From Lewinellaceae bacterium (lineage in GTDB: Bacteria > Bacteroidota > Bacteroidia > Chitinophagales > Saprospiraceae): a DNA stretch of 64,000 nucleotides. Made by a program: the position numbers and the translations under genes. The stretch covers positions 62,001 to 126,000 of the forward strand of contig JADJSY010000017.1 of assembly GCA_016711435.1 (NCBI GenBank). The letters run 5' to 3'. Shown here piece after piece: positions 43,076-52,415 of the stretch. Below the pieces are notes generated by a model. That model made no database searches and had not been told where the DNA came from. It saw only the letters and a list, made by a program, of their open reading frames with translations. Positions within the stretch are counted from its first letter, which is position 1, and each line of letters opens with the position of its first letter.

Positions 43076-44758
43076 ATGATCAGATATTTATTCTTGTTGA
43101 TTATTGGTTTTAGCCCACTGTTCGTATCAGCGCAGGACAGCGGCGTGCCGTTTCAGGCGCCAACGAATCACCTACTCGGAAGGCTGGAGGTATTAACCGG
43201 TTTTCCCAGCCCCGTTCACCCGGAATTGCGAGAGATCAGCCGCCAGGATGCTGCAAATTATGCCATGGCTGTCGACTCCCTGGCTTCACTGCAAGGGCGG
43301 CTTGACCAGGCAGACATTCAATACATTTTTGACGATAACAATGAGTTTTTACCGGACAGCCTGTACAGACGCAGTCGCAAACCTCTATTCAAATATTTTT
43401 ATCGCTCGCCCGCTAATTTTCTCGAAGTAAATACGAAGGACTTTACCCTGCGGGCAAATCCGATGGTTCACTTTCAGGTGGGAAATGAAAGGGGCGACCC
43501 GGATCTCTTGTTCCAGAACCAGCGCGGTCTGGAAGTGCGCGGTACTGTAGACGATAAAGTGTTCTTTTACACCAATGTAGTGGAATCACAGGCCCGGTTT
43601 CCCGACTATGTCGGCAATCGGATCAATGTGTTCACGGCTCTTCCGGGGGGCGGTTTTTACAAATCTTACAACCCGCGTTTCCCAAAGGTGAACAATGCCT
43701 ACGATTTTAATATCGCCAATGCCATCGTGGGATTTCACATTACCCGGCATGTGGGTCTTCAACTCGGTCATGGCAGGCATTTTATCGGTAACGGCTATCG
43801 TTCTTTGTTCCTCTCGGATGTGGGAAGTCCGATGTTTTTCCTGAAACTGAACACGCGGGTATGGAAATTCCATTACCAGAATATTTTTATGGAACTCACG
43901 CCCGGCACCGCCAACCGATCCGGCAGTATGCGAATTGCGCGCAAATACGCCGCCATTCATTATCTGAATTATAAGGTCACGCCCAATTTTGCTTTTGGAT
44001 TTTTTGAGTCTACCATCTTCAACAGAAGCCGGCAGTTTGAATTCCAGTACCTCAATCCGGTCATTTTATATCGAACGGTGGAAGGTATGATCGGTAGTCC
44101 TGACAATGTGCAGATCGGGCTGGATGTGCGCTGGAACCTGTTTAAGCGAGTGCAGTTGTACGGACAGTTTTTAATCGACGAGTTTGTTTTTTCCTCCGTG
44201 GTCAGCCCGGATCAAAGCGGCTGGTGGGGAAATAAATTTGGTATTCAGGCAGGCGTTAAATATTTTAATGCGTTTGGAATCAATCACCTGGATGTGCAAT
44301 TTGAATACAACAGCGTACGACCTTACACGTATTCGCATTTTGATTCGCTGAATAGTTATACCCACTACAACCAACCCCTGGCGCATCCTTTATGGTCTAA
44401 TTTCAGGGAGTTTATCGGTCTCGCCCGTTTCCAGCCGCACCCGCGCCTGACCATCAACGGGCGCTTGATCCAGGCCAACATCGGTGATGACACGCCCGGA
44501 CAAAACTGGGGGAACAATCCCCTGCTGAGCAATTCCTCCAGGGTGCAGGACTACGGCAATGAAATCGGTCAGGGCGATAACGCGCGTTTGCGCATCCTCG
44601 GACTGGATGCTGCCTGGATGTTGCACCACAACCTGTTTGTAGAAGGAAAATTCCTGTTGCGACAGAAAAACAGCGACAACGATGCGCTCGACCTGACTAC
44701 ACGCGTATTCAGCATCGGCATTCGGTTGAATATGTGGGGAAGGGAGTACGATTTTTAA
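43076..44758 (+). CDS. Wzi-like outer-membrane capsule assembly protein
   Basis: The 560-residue protein begins with a signal peptide (about residues 1-21, ending LFVSAQ). Long beta-barrel stretches follow, including VGFHITRHVGLQLGHGRHFI, FLKLNTRVWKFHYQNIFMEL and a terminal WGREYDF. This matches Bacteroidota Wzi-family proteins, which attach capsular polysaccharide to the outer surface. I start at 43076, because the twelve codons upstream do not fit a signal peptide. A family B repeat follows the stop. The spacing to the deacetylase-like gene (72 bases) is consistent with one transcript. Confidence 0.8.
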   Translation: MIRYLFLLIIGFSPLFVSAQDSGVPFQAPTNHLLGRLEVLTGFPSPVHPELREISRQDAANYAMAVDSLASLQGRLDQADIQYIFDDNNEFLPDSLYRRSRKPLFKYFYRSPANFLEVNTKDFTLRANPMVHFQVGNERGDPDLLFQNQRGLEVRGTVDDKVFFYTNVVESQARFPDYVGNRINVFTALPGGGFYKSYNPRFPKVNNAYDFNIANAIVGFHITRHVGLQLGHGRHFIGNGYRSLFLSDVGSPMFFLKLNTRVWKFHYQNIFMELTPGTANRSGSMRIARKYAAIHYLNYKVTPNFAFGFFESTIFNRSRQFEFQYLNPVILYRTVEGMIGSPDNVQIGLDVRWNLFKRVQLYGQFLIDEFVFSSVVSPDQSGWWGNKFGIQAGVKYFNAFGINHLDVQFEYNSVRPYTYSHFDSLNSYTHYNQPLAHPLWSNFREFIGLARFQPHPRLTINGRLIQANIGDDTPGQNWGNNPLLSNSSRVQDYGNEIGQGDNARLRILGLDAAWMLHHNLFVEGKFLLRQKNSDNDALDLTTRVFSIGIRLNMWGREYDF

Positions 44759-44771
44759 TCTTTTCAAACCA

Positions 44772-44866
44772 TCTAAGTAGTTATCAGTTATCTGTTATTA
44801 GTTATCAGTGTTGATAATCAAGGATTTGCAAAGAATTTAATCTAAACTAATTTGCACACTTACTCA
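44772..44866. repeat. Family B word repeat with full conserved tail
   Basis: TAGTTATCAGTTATCTG and TTATTAGTTATCAG words lead into GTTGATAATCAAGGATTTGC and then AAGAATTTAATCTAAACT. Apart from a few bases this duplicates 33304-33375, including the TACACTTACT-like end before the next start. Confidence 0.85.
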
Positions 44867-44875
44867 ATCCCACTC

Positions 44876-45448
44876 ATGGCCTACTTCGCACATCCGACTG
44901 CTGTAATCGACGATGGTTGCACCATTGGCAACGGATCAAAAATCTGGCATTTCAGCCACGTCATGCCCCAATCCGAAATGGGTGAAAATTGCATACTCGG
45001 TCAAAACGTGCTGGTGTCGTCTCATGTCAAACTGGGCAACAACGTAAAAGTGCAGAACAACGTGTCTATCTACACGGGCGTCGTCTGCGAAGACGATACC
45101 TTTCTCGGGCCGAGTATGGTGTTTACCAATGTGATCAATCCAAGAAGTTTTATAGAACGAAAAAACGAATTCAGAACCACTTTGGTAAAAAAAGGCGCCA
45201 CCATCGGCGCCAACGCAACGGTCATCTGCGGCCTTACCATCGGAGAATATGCGCTCATCGGCGCCGGCGCGGTCGTGACCAGAGACGTACCGGCATTTGC
45301 TTTGGTGGTAGGTAATCCGGCGCGTCAGATCGGTTGGGTAAGCCGCTACGGACATCGCCTACATTTTGATGAACACAATCGCGCAGTGTGTCCGGAAACC
45401 AAAGAGGAATATACAAAAGCGGGTTCAGTTGTTATATGGACAAGATAA
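44876..45448 (+). CDS. Left-handed beta-helix N-acetyltransferase (WlbB/WbpD-like)
   Basis: The 190-residue protein consists of hexapeptide repeats (I/V-G-x-x-x-x), for example VIDDGCTIGNGSKIW, GENCILGQNVLVS, GATIGANATVICGLTIGEYA and IGAGAVVTRDVPAFALV. It belongs to the acetyltransferases that modify UDP-3-amino sugars, such as WlbB/WbpD. It is cytoplasmic and acts in surface polysaccharide precursor synthesis. I start at ATG 44876. Its last 13 bases overlap the UpxY gene, so the two are translationally coupled. A sugar specificity cannot be assigned. Confidence 0.85.
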   Translation: MAYFAHPTAVIDDGCTIGNGSKIWHFSHVMPQSEMGENCILGQNVLVSSHVKLGNNVKVQNNVSIYTGVVCEDDTFLGPSMVFTNVINPRSFIERKNEFRTTLVKKGATIGANATVICGLTIGEYALIGAGAVVTRDVPAFALVVGNPARQIGWVSRYGHRLHFDEHNRAVCPETKEEYTKAGSVVIWTR

Positions 45449-45975
45449 TCAATCAGTTAGATGAAAATGAGCCGCGCTGGTTTGCTGTGTATACACGTTC
45501 CAAAAGCGAGAAATTGGTACAGCGGATGCTCAGTAAAAAAGGGCTGCATGCTTATTTGCCTATACAGCGATTGATGCGGCATTACACCCGGAGCACGCGA
45601 ATGGTGGAAAAACCGCTCATCAATTGTTACGTCTTTGTCAGGATTGTTAAGAACCAGTACGTGCCGGTTCTGGAAACAGAGCACGTCAAAGGTTTTGTCA
45701 AGTTCAATAAAAACATGATTGCCATACCGGAACACGAAATCGATATTTTACGCCGAATTACCCTGGAAGACGGACTCGATGTGGAAGTGATTGAAGGACA
45801 CCTCGCAGAAGGGGATCCCGTTGAAATATCGGCGGGCGCCTTGATGGGCATGAAAGGACGCATTGTAAAATCGGAAGGCAAACGCAAATTTCAGGTTGAA
45901 CTCAGTTACTTGTTTCACAGCCTGCTGATTACGATAGATACGGCGTTCCTGGAGAAAACCAAATTTGGTTATTAG
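45436..45975 (+). CDS. UpxY/NusG-like transcription antiterminator
   Basis: The 179-residue protein has an NGN domain (about residues 15-105; PRWFAVYTRSKSEKLVQRML, INCYVFVRIVKNQ, VKGFVKFNK) and a C-terminal KOW domain (about 125-175; VEISAGALMGMKGRIVKSEG). This is the UpxY/RfaH type that promotes readthrough of long polysaccharide operons. Such genes normally stand first in the operon; here it is last in a short locus and metH follows. It may act on polysaccharide genes elsewhere. The stop TAG (45973-45975) is part of a family B repeat. I chose the ATG at 45436. Confidence 0.86.
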   Translation: MDKIINQLDENEPRWFAVYTRSKSEKLVQRMLSKKGLHAYLPIQRLMRHYTRSTRMVEKPLINCYVFVRIVKNQYVPVLETEHVKGFVKFNKNMIAIPEHEIDILRRITLEDGLDVEVIEGHLAEGDPVEISAGALMGMKGRIVKSEGKRKFQVELSYLFHSLLITIDTAFLEKTKFGY

Positions 45976-46118
45976 TTATCTGTTATCAGTTATCCGGTTT
46001 CAGGCTGGAACGGAGCAAGAATGCAGCAAGCCAAAAGATAACTGAACACGAATAACTGATAACAATAAGGGGCGCCTATAACCGAAGATAACTGATAACG
46101 GATAACTAATAACTAATA
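45973..46118. repeat. Family B word repeat containing the UpxY stop codon
   Basis: The UpxY TAG opens the word TAGTTATCTGTTATCAG. TTTCAGGCTGGAAC and AAGCCAAAAGATAACTG form the centre. Right-hand words ATAACTGATAAC, ATAACGGATAACTAATAAC close the inverted repeat. It ends just before the metH promoter. Confidence 0.85.
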
Positions 46119-46125
46119 ATGTCCT

Positions 46126-46133
46126 TAAATTTG
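46126..46133 (+). promoter_or_regulatory. -7 promoter box of metH
   Basis: TAAATTTG matches TAnnTTTG, 22 bases before the GTG start of metH. No riboswitch-like structure is seen between repeat and start. Confidence 0.55.
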
Positions 46134-46154
46134 CACTCTAATTAAGACTGACCC

Positions 46155-49100
46155 GTGACGAAAAACATATTCGACAGCCTGAACCAGGCCGCTACATCCC
46201 GTATTCTCGTCATCGACGGGGCTATGGGAACTATGATTCAACGCTACCACTTGCAGGAAAACGATTTCCGCGGAGAGCGATTCCGCGATTTTCACAAAGA
46301 TTTGCAGGGCAACAACGACTTGTTGTCCATCACCCGCCCGGATGTGATTGAAGAAATTCACCGGCAATACCTCGATGCAGGCGCTGATATTATTGAAACC
46401 AATACCTTCAGCAGCACCAGTATTGCACAGGCGGATTATGATTTGCAGGAAATTGCCTACGAACTCAACCTGGCAGCCGCCCGCTGCGCGCGAAGTGCTG
46501 TCGATGCGTTTCTGGAAAAACATGGTTCGGATCGCGCCAAATTTGTTGCCGGAGCCATCGGGCCGCTCAATAAAACCCTGAGTCTTTCGCCGGATGTCAA
46601 CAATCCGGGTTTTCGGGCGCTCACGTTTGATGAAGCCAAAAATGCTTATGCCGAACAGGTACGCGGCCTGATAGACGGCGGAGCGGATATTATTCTGGTG
46701 GAGACCATTTTCGATACGCTCAACTGCAAAGCCGCATTGTACGCCATCGACGAGGTTTTTGAGGAAAAAGGGCAAAAACTGCCCATTATGATATCCGGAA
46801 CGATCACGGACGCTTCCGGACGCACCCTGAGCGGCCAGACCGTGGAGGCTTTCTGGATTGCTGTGAAACACGCGCGCCCCTGGTCGGTCGGTCTGAACTG
46901 CGCGTTGGGCGCCGAAGAAATGCGCCCCTATATTGAAGTGTTGTCTAACATTGCCGATTGTTACATCAGCGCCTACCCCAATGCAGGCCTGCCCAATGAA
47001 TTCGGGGAATACGACCAGACACCGCACGAAATGTGCGCATTTATCGAAGAATTTGCCCTTTCGGGTTTTGTGAACATCGTGGGCGGTTGCTGCGGTACCA
47101 CGCCGCCGCACATCGAGCACATTGCCAAACACGTCAAAAATATTGCGCCCCGGGTGCCTCACAAACCCGAAGGGACTCCGTTGAGCATGTACAGCGGACT
47201 GGAGCCGCTGATTTTGCGGGAAAACATGAATTTTGTCAATATCGGGGAGCGCACCAACGTGACCGGATCCGCCAAATTTGCCAAACTGATTAAAGAAGGC
47301 AATTTCAATGAAGCGCTCACAGTGGCCCGCCAGCAAGTGGAAGGCGGCGCCCAGATCATCGATGTCAACATGGATGAAGGGCTGCTTGACTCTGAAAAGG
47401 CGATGGTCGATTTCCTGAACCTGATGTCTGCCGAACCCGATATTGCGCGGCTGCCCGTGATGGTAGACTCCTCCAAGTTTCAGGTGATCGAAGCCGGTTT
47501 AAAATGTTTGCAGGGTAAAAGCATCGTCAATTCCATTTCGATGAAAGAAGGCATTCCCGAATTTATCCGGCAGGCGAAAATATGCCGTCGTTTCGGTGCG
47601 GCGGTGGTGGTCATGGCTTTCGACGAACAGGGACAGGCTGACACAATGCAACGCAAAGTGGACATCTGTCAGCGCGCCTATAAAATCCTGACTGAGCAGG
47701 TTGGTTTTGACCCCACAGACATCATTTTTGACCCCAATATTTTCGCGGTGGCCACCGGCATTGAAGAGCACAATGAGTATGCTATTCACTTTATTGAAGC
47801 AACCCGCCAAATCAAAGCCAGTTGCCCGGGCGCCAAAGTAAGTGGCGGTGTCAGCAACTTGTCGTTCTCTTTCCGGGGCAACAATGCGGTGCGGGAAGCG
47901 ATGCACTCCGCCTTTTTGTACCATGCCACCCGCGCGGGTATGGACATGGGAATTGTAAATGCAGGAATGCTGGAAATTTACGAGGAAATTCCAAAAGAAT
48001 TGTTGCAACGTATTGAAGATGTGTTGTTTAACCGGTCTCCCGATGCCACCGAGGAATTGGTAAAACTGGCAGAATCCTTTAAAAATACGGGCGGAAAAAC
48101 CATCGAGGAAGACCTTGCCTGGCGCAATGAACCGGTGCAGCAGCGCATCATTCACGCCCTCGTCCGGGGTATCGATAAATTTGTGGAAGAGGATACCGAG
48201 GCAGCCCGTTTGTTGTATCCCTCTCCTATTCAGGTGATTGAAGGCCCGCTCATGGACGGCATGAATGTGGTGGGGGATCTGTTCGGCGCGGGCAAAATGT
48301 TTTTGCCGCAGGTGGTGAAATCGGCCCGCGTGATGAAAAAAGCGGTGGCCTATTTGGAACCGTTTATCCAGGCCCAAAAAGGCGGCAACACCAGCGCCAA
48401 GGGTAAAATTCTCATGGCTACGGTAAAAGGAGACGTGCATGATATTGGTAAAAATATCGTCGGCGTCGTGTTGTCCTGCAACAACTACGATATTGTGGAT
48501 TTGGGCGTTATGGTTTCGGCTGATAAAATTTTAAAAACAGCCCGCGAAGAAAATGTTGATATTATCGGCCTTTCGGGGCTTATCACGCCTTCGCTCGACG
48601 AAATGGTACATGTGGCCAAGGAAATGCAGCGCCTCAATTTCCATATCCCGCTGCTCATTGGCGGCGCCACTACTTCCAAAACGCACACGGCAGTGAAAAT
48701 AGAGCCGCAATACTCGAATGCGCCGGTGGTGCATGTGCTGGATGCCAGTCGCAGCGTTGCGGTAGTCAGTTCTTTACTTACAAAAAATGAGGCTGATAAT
48801 CAGGCGTTTATGGCCGGCATACGCCAGGAATACGACCAGATTCGGGTACAACGGGCGGGAAGGCAATCTTCCAAGCAGTACTTGTCGCTGGCTCAGGCGC
48901 GCGCAAACAAATGGCAGTTTGACTGGGAAAATTACACCCCGCCTCAGCCGAAATTCACGGGCGTCAAAACCTTTGATAATTACTCCCTGGAAGAACTTTC
49001 CGAATACATCGACTGGACGCCGTTTTTCCAGAGCTGGCAATTGGCCGGCAAATATCCGGCAATCCTGGAGGATGAAGTGGTCGGCGTGGAGGCTAAAAAA

Positions 49101-49874
49101 CTTTACCACGACGCCCAGGTCATGCTCCGGCAAATCATCGACGGGAAATGGCTGACGGCACGTGGCGTGATCGGCATTTTCCCTGCAAATGCTGTCAACA
49201 GCGACGATATTGCAGTATATGAACCGGACAGCGATCGCAGTAAAGCAACGCCGCTGCTTACCTTGCATCACCTGCGCCAGCAAAACCTGAAAGCGGCAGA
49301 TCAACCCAATTTTTGCCTCAGTGATTTTATCCAGCCGGAAAACGACCATCTGCCTCCGGATCATATCGGCGCTTTTGCCGTCACCGCCGGCATCGGTATC
49401 GAGCCGCATGTCAAACGTTTTGAAGCAGCGCACGACGATTATTCCGCTATTTTGCTGAAAGCGCTGGCCGACCGACTGGCCGAGGCATTTGCAGAAAGGA
49501 TGCACGAGCGTGTGCGCAAGGAATTTTGGGGTTATGCCGCTCAAGAAAATTTGGACACCCAGAAACTGATAGAAGAAGCTTACGAAGGTATACGCCCGGC
49601 GCCCGGCTACCCGGCCTGCCCGGAACACACCGAAAAACGCAGTTTGTGGCAACTTCTGCAACCGGAACAAAATGCGGGTATGATTTTAACGGAAAGTTGC
49701 GCCATGTACCCCGCCGCTGCTGTCAGCGGTTGGTATTTCAGCCACCCGGCATCCAAATATTTCGGTCTGGGACAAATCGGCAAAGACCAGGTGGAAAGTT
49801 ATGCCCGCCGCAAGGGAATGATGACTGCGGAGGCGGAAAGGTGGCTGGCGCCGGTACTGAACTACGATGTTTAG
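46155..49874 (+). CDS. metH: Cobalamin-dependent methionine synthase
   Basis: MetH transfers a methyl group from methyltetrahydrofolate to homocysteine. The 1239-residue protein has all four modules. The homocysteine domain has RILVIDGAMGTMIQRY and the zinc motif VGGCCGTTPPHIEH. The folate domain has NIGERTNVTGSAKFA. The cobalamin domain has GDVHDIGKNIVGVVLSCN, whose DxHxxG supplies the cobalt-ligand His. The reactivation domain has ESCAMYPAAAVSGWYFSHP. Translation seems to begin at GTG 46155; the next ATG lies 23 codons in, inside the catalytic core. The stop TAG lies inside a family A repeat. A cobalamin adenosyltransferase is in the same window, in line with cobalamin use. Confidence 0.97.
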   Translation: MTKNIFDSLNQAATSRILVIDGAMGTMIQRYHLQENDFRGERFRDFHKDLQGNNDLLSITRPDVIEEIHRQYLDAGADIIETNTFSSTSIAQADYDLQEIAYELNLAAARCARSAVDAFLEKHGSDRAKFVAGAIGPLNKTLSLSPDVNNPGFRALTFDEAKNAYAEQVRGLIDGGADIILVETIFDTLNCKAALYAIDEVFEEKGQKLPIMISGTITDASGRTLSGQTVEAFWIAVKHARPWSVGLNCALGAEEMRPYIEVLSNIADCYISAYPNAGLPNEFGEYDQTPHEMCAFIEEFALSGFVNIVGGCCGTTPPHIEHIAKHVKNIAPRVPHKPEGTPLSMYSGLEPLILRENMNFVNIGERTNVTGSAKFAKLIKEGNFNEALTVARQQVEGGAQIIDVNMDEGLLDSEKAMVDFLNLMSAEPDIARLPVMVDSSKFQVIEAGLKCLQGKSIVNSISMKEGIPEFIRQAKICRRFGAAVVVMAFDEQGQADTMQRKVDICQRAYKILTEQVGFDPTDIIFDPNIFAVATGIEEHNEYAIHFIEATRQIKASCPGAKVSGGVSNLSFSFRGNNAVREAMHSAFLYHATRAGMDMGIVNAGMLEIYEEIPKELLQRIEDVLFNRSPDATEELVKLAESFKNTGGKTIEEDLAWRNEPVQQRIIHALVRGIDKFVEEDTEAARLLYPSPIQVIEGPLMDGMNVVGDLFGAGKMFLPQVVKSARVMKKAVAYLEPFIQAQKGGNTSAKGKILMATVKGDVHDIGKNIVGVVLSCNNYDIVDLGVMVSADKILKTAREENVDIIGLSGLITPSLDEMVHVAKEMQRLNFHIPLLIGGATTSKTHTAVKIEPQYSNAPVVHVLDASRSVAVVSSLLTKNEADNQAFMAGIRQEYDQIRVQRAGRQSSKQYLSLAQARANKWQFDWENYTPPQPKFTGVKTFDNYSLEELSEYIDWTPFFQSWQLAGKYPAILEDEVVGVEAKKLYHDAQVMLRQIIDGKWLTARGVIGIFPANAVNSDDIAVYEPDSDRSKATPLLTLHHLRQQNLKAADQPNFCLSDFIQPENDHLPPDHIGAFAVTAGIGIEPHVKRFEAAHDDYSAILLKALADRLAEAFAERMHERVRKEFWGYAAQENLDTQKLIEEAYEGIRPAPGYPACPEHTEKRSLWQLLQPEQNAGMILTESCAMYPAAAVSGWYFSHPASKYFGLGQIGKDQVESYARRKGMMTAEAERWLAPVLNYDV

Positions 49875-49995
49875 TGTATGGTGTTTGGTGTTTGTGTTTA
49901 GGTGAGGGGCCTTCCGAGCGTTGCGTTTGGGCCAAATTACCCACAGTCGCCAAGGCGAAGCGCCCCAAACACTAAAAACGAAACACCAAACACTA
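49872..49995. repeat. Family A word repeat containing the metH stop codon
   Basis: TAGTGTATGGTGTTTGGTG on the left pairs with CACCAAACACTA on the right, with the core CACAGTCGCCAAGGCGAAGC near the centre. It fills the space between the metH TAG (49872-49874) and the TAA of the convergent ATPase gene (49999). Confidence 0.85.
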
Positions 49996-49998
49996 ATT

Positions 49999-51588
49999 TT
50001 AAAACCAACTTGTTTTCTTCCGCGCAGTTGTCTTGCTGCTCGTACTGCGCCGCGCGCCGCCAAGGCCGAATACGCCCAGCAGGCCGCGGGTGAGTTCGCG
50101 GGCAACGGTACGTCCGATTTGGCGGGCCAGCGGGTCTTTGGCAATCGTTTCAAGCATGCCCGGTTCTTCTTTCTGAGCGCGGCGCGGGGCTTCCGGCTCT
50201 TCTTGTTGCGCTTGTTGCGCCTGCATTTCCTGTACTTCCGCGATTTTACCGGACAGGATTTCATAAGCGCTTTCGCGGTCTATTTCCTGGTTGTATTTTC
50301 TGACAAGCGCCGAACGATTCAGGATTTGGTCGATTTCAGTCGGGGTCAGAATATCCATACGGCTCTCGGGTGCACGCATCAAAGTGTGCACGAGCGGCGT
50401 CGGAATCCCTTTTTCATTCAGTACACTGATAATGGCTTCACCGATTCCGAGCGCGGTCAGCAGGTCTTCCGTTTGATAATATTCCGTGATCGGGTAATTT
50501 TCGGCAGCCATTTTGATGGCCTTTCGGTCTTTTGCCGTGAATGCGCGCAGCGAGTGCTGCAATTTCAAACCCAATTGGGCCAGAATGCTTTCGGGGATAT
50601 CTACCGGATTCTGGGTAATGAAATAAATACCCACACCTTTGGAACGAATTAACTTGATAATCGCCTCTAATTGACGCATCAGGGCCGGCGTTGCCTCCTG
50701 GAAAACGAGGTGGGCTTCGTCGATAAAAATACACAATTTGGGTTGTTCCATGTCGCCTTCCTCCGGGAAAGAGGCGTAAATTTCAGCGAGCATTTGCAGC
50801 ATAAAGGTGCTGAATAATTTGGGGCGATCCTGAATATCGGACAGGCGAACGATGCTGATGACGCCGCGTCCGTTTTCATCTATGCGAACGAGGTCCTGCA
50901 CATCGAAGGAGACTTCGCCAAAAAACAGATCGGCGCCCTGTTGTTCCAGTTCTACTACTTTACGAAGGATAGTGGCGGCTGTGGCGGCGCTGAATTGTCC
51001 GTATTCGGCTTCAATTTCGACTTTGCCTTCATTGCCGAGGTATTGTAGTACTTTTTTGAAGTCTTTCAGATCGAGCAATGGCAGTTGGCGGTCGTCGCAG
51101 TATTTAAAAACCACCGATACTACCCCACCCTGCGTGTCATTCAATCCCAGGATACGCGAAAACAGTACTGGGCCGAATTCAATCACCGTTGTGCGGAGTC
51201 GCGCGCCTTTTTCACCTGAAAGTGACAGGAATTCCACTGTAGAGCCAATTCCATGCCAGGAAATCCCGATTTTTCCGGCGCGTTCGGTGATTTTTGGATT
51301 ATCGGTACCCGGCATGGCCACGCCCGAAAGGTCGCCTTTGATGTCCATCAACAAACTGGGCACCCCGTTGGCGGCGAGTTGTTCCGCTATGACCTGCAGG
51401 CTTTTTGTTTTACCGGTACCGGTGGCGCCTGCGATCAGGCCGTGCCTGTTCATGGTACGCAAGGGTACTTTCACCTGAAGGCCATGAATAGCCTCTCCGT
51501 CGAGCATAGCGCCGCCTAACACAATAGAGGAACCGGCAAACTGGTAGCCGGTTTGTATAATGGAAATAAATTCGTCTTTCTTAGCCAT
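49999..51588 (-). CDS. HerA/YjgR-like ATPase (DUF853)
   Basis: The 529-residue protein has a P-loop in LIAGATGTGKTKSLQ (Gly54-Thr61), a Walker B in LCIFIDEAHLVFQEA and a sensor stretch in GIYFITQNPVDIPESIL. RLRTTVIEFGPVLFSRILGL and the DUF853 C-terminal region (KDPLARQIGRTVARELTRGL) match the YjgR/HerA group. Such ATPases are predicted DNA-translocating or helicase-like hexamers; the biological role is not clear. The tail is Ser/Thr/Lys-rich. It is transcribed alone, and nothing in the neighbourhood suggests a partner nuclease. Confidence 0.88.
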   Translation of the reverse strand: MAKKDEFISIIQTGYQFAGSSIVLGGAMLDGEAIHGLQVKVPLRTMNRHGLIAGATGTGKTKSLQVIAEQLAANGVPSLLMDIKGDLSGVAMPGTDNPKITERAGKIGISWHGIGSTVEFLSLSGEKGARLRTTVIEFGPVLFSRILGLNDTQGGVVSVVFKYCDDRQLPLLDLKDFKKVLQYLGNEGKVEIEAEYGQFSAATAATILRKVVELEQQGADLFFGEVSFDVQDLVRIDENGRGVISIVRLSDIQDRPKLFSTFMLQMLAEIYASFPEEGDMEQPKLCIFIDEAHLVFQEATPALMRQLEAIIKLIRSKGVGIYFITQNPVDIPESILAQLGLKLQHSLRAFTAKDRKAIKMAAENYPITEYYQTEDLLTALGIGEAIISVLNEKGIPTPLVHTLMRAPESRMDILTPTEIDQILNRSALVRKYNQEIDRESAYEILSGKIAEVQEMQAQQAQQEEPEAPRRAQKEEPGMLETIAKDPLARQIGRTVARELTRGLLGVFGLGGARRSTSSKTTARKKTSWF

Positions 51589-51772
51589 TTAATTGCTGGA
51601 TAAACATGGTGTAAAACAGGTTTTCGGGAAACAGCCTCAAAAGTAGTGGTACGAATTGATGATGCGCGAATTGTGGCGGAAAAAAGTATTACAGGGATTT
51701 GAGTTTTTGTACGCTTTGAAATGTGCGGCGGGTAAAGAAGTGTTAGACGTAGACCCCGGCTTACAACAAAAA

Positions 51773-51802
51773 AGCCACCCGATCCTTATCAGACGGGTGG
51801 CT
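51773..51802. terminator. Bidirectional hairpin terminator
   Basis: AGCCACCCG (51773-51781) pairs perfectly with CGGGTGGCT (51794-51802), with A-rich and T-rich flanks. It lies in the 306-base gap 51589-51894, which otherwise holds a family B repeat at its end and no gene that I can support. Confidence 0.75.
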
Positions 51803-51840
51803 CTTTGTATAATTTAAGTAAAAAGGGAAAATCAATTCAG

Positions 51841-51897
51841 GCTAAATTCCTTGCAAATGCTTGATTATCAGCACTGATAACCAATAACAGATAACTA
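51841..51897 (-). repeat. Family B word repeat (minus orientation) containing a stop codon
   Basis: Read on the minus strand, it begins with the TAG stop of the rhodanese gene as TAGTTATCTGTTATTGG, then TTATCAG, and the conserved tail GCTGATAATCAAGCATTTGC. The orientation relative to the gene is the same as at 33304 and 44772. Confidence 0.85.
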
Positions 51898-52206
51898 TCT
51901 CACCGGAAGCCCTTCTTCTACCCAGGCATCTAATCCGCCATCGAGAATGGCCACGTCATTGTAGCCATGTTGCAGCAGGAATTTGGCGGCTTCTTTGCCT
52001 TTGTTGCCGATCCTCGACATGAGAATGACGGGTTTGTTGGTAGGCAATTCTCCGTAACGCTGGTCGAGTTCGCTAAAAGGCATTTTCAGCATTCTGTTGA
52101 CATCCAATGTTTTGGAATCGGGGCTGGCATTGTCGCGCACATCTACCAAAACGCCACCGAGTATGTAGGCCGCGTAGGCCTCGCGCGGAGTAAAATTCTT
52201 AACCAT
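51895..52206 (-). CDS. Rhodanese-fold protein without the active-site cysteine
   Basis: The 103-residue protein has the single rhodanese domain: NFTPREAYAAYILGGVLVDV, PVILMSRIGNKGKEAAKFLL and YNDVAILDGGLDAWVEEGLP. In active rhodaneses the loop after the central strand starts with Cys; here it is Ser64 (LMSRIGNKG), so sulfur transfer is unlikely. Such inactive forms can act in signalling or as binding modules. I start at the ATG at 52206; the frame extends five codons to a TTG. The 194 bases upstream to 52400 hold no recognised feature. Confidence 0.82.
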   Translation of the reverse strand: MVKNFTPREAYAAYILGGVLVDVRDNASPDSKTLDVNRMLKMPFSELDQRYGELPTNKPVILMSRIGNKGKEAAKFLLQHGYNDVAILDGGLDAWVEEGLPVR

Positions 52207-52415
52207 AGCAGTATCTTTCAAAATTTCAGGTTAACAAATATTAGTTGTTAATTTCAGGTGTAAAGTTATACTAAATTTCCCCGAAACATCAAATAGTGAA
52301 ATGACTATTTAACACCCTGAAAATATTCGAGCAGAATGTGGGCAATGGCTTTTTTTGGAAAAATTATGATGCGGTTTCCTGTTTTTTGACAGAATATTTG
52401 TCTGAATTTAAAAAA

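Noticed and set aside
46119..46154. SAM or cobalamin riboswitch ahead of metH
   Set aside because: Only 36 bases separate the repeat and the start, with a promoter box inside; no conserved riboswitch elements are seen.
46125..47336. A long open frame on the minus strand opposite metH (about 400 codons)
   Set aside because: It is antisense to a fully conserved metH domain, has no family-like motif and arises from the codon composition of metH. Similar antisense frames at 48774-49670 and 8940-9683 were rejected for the same reason.
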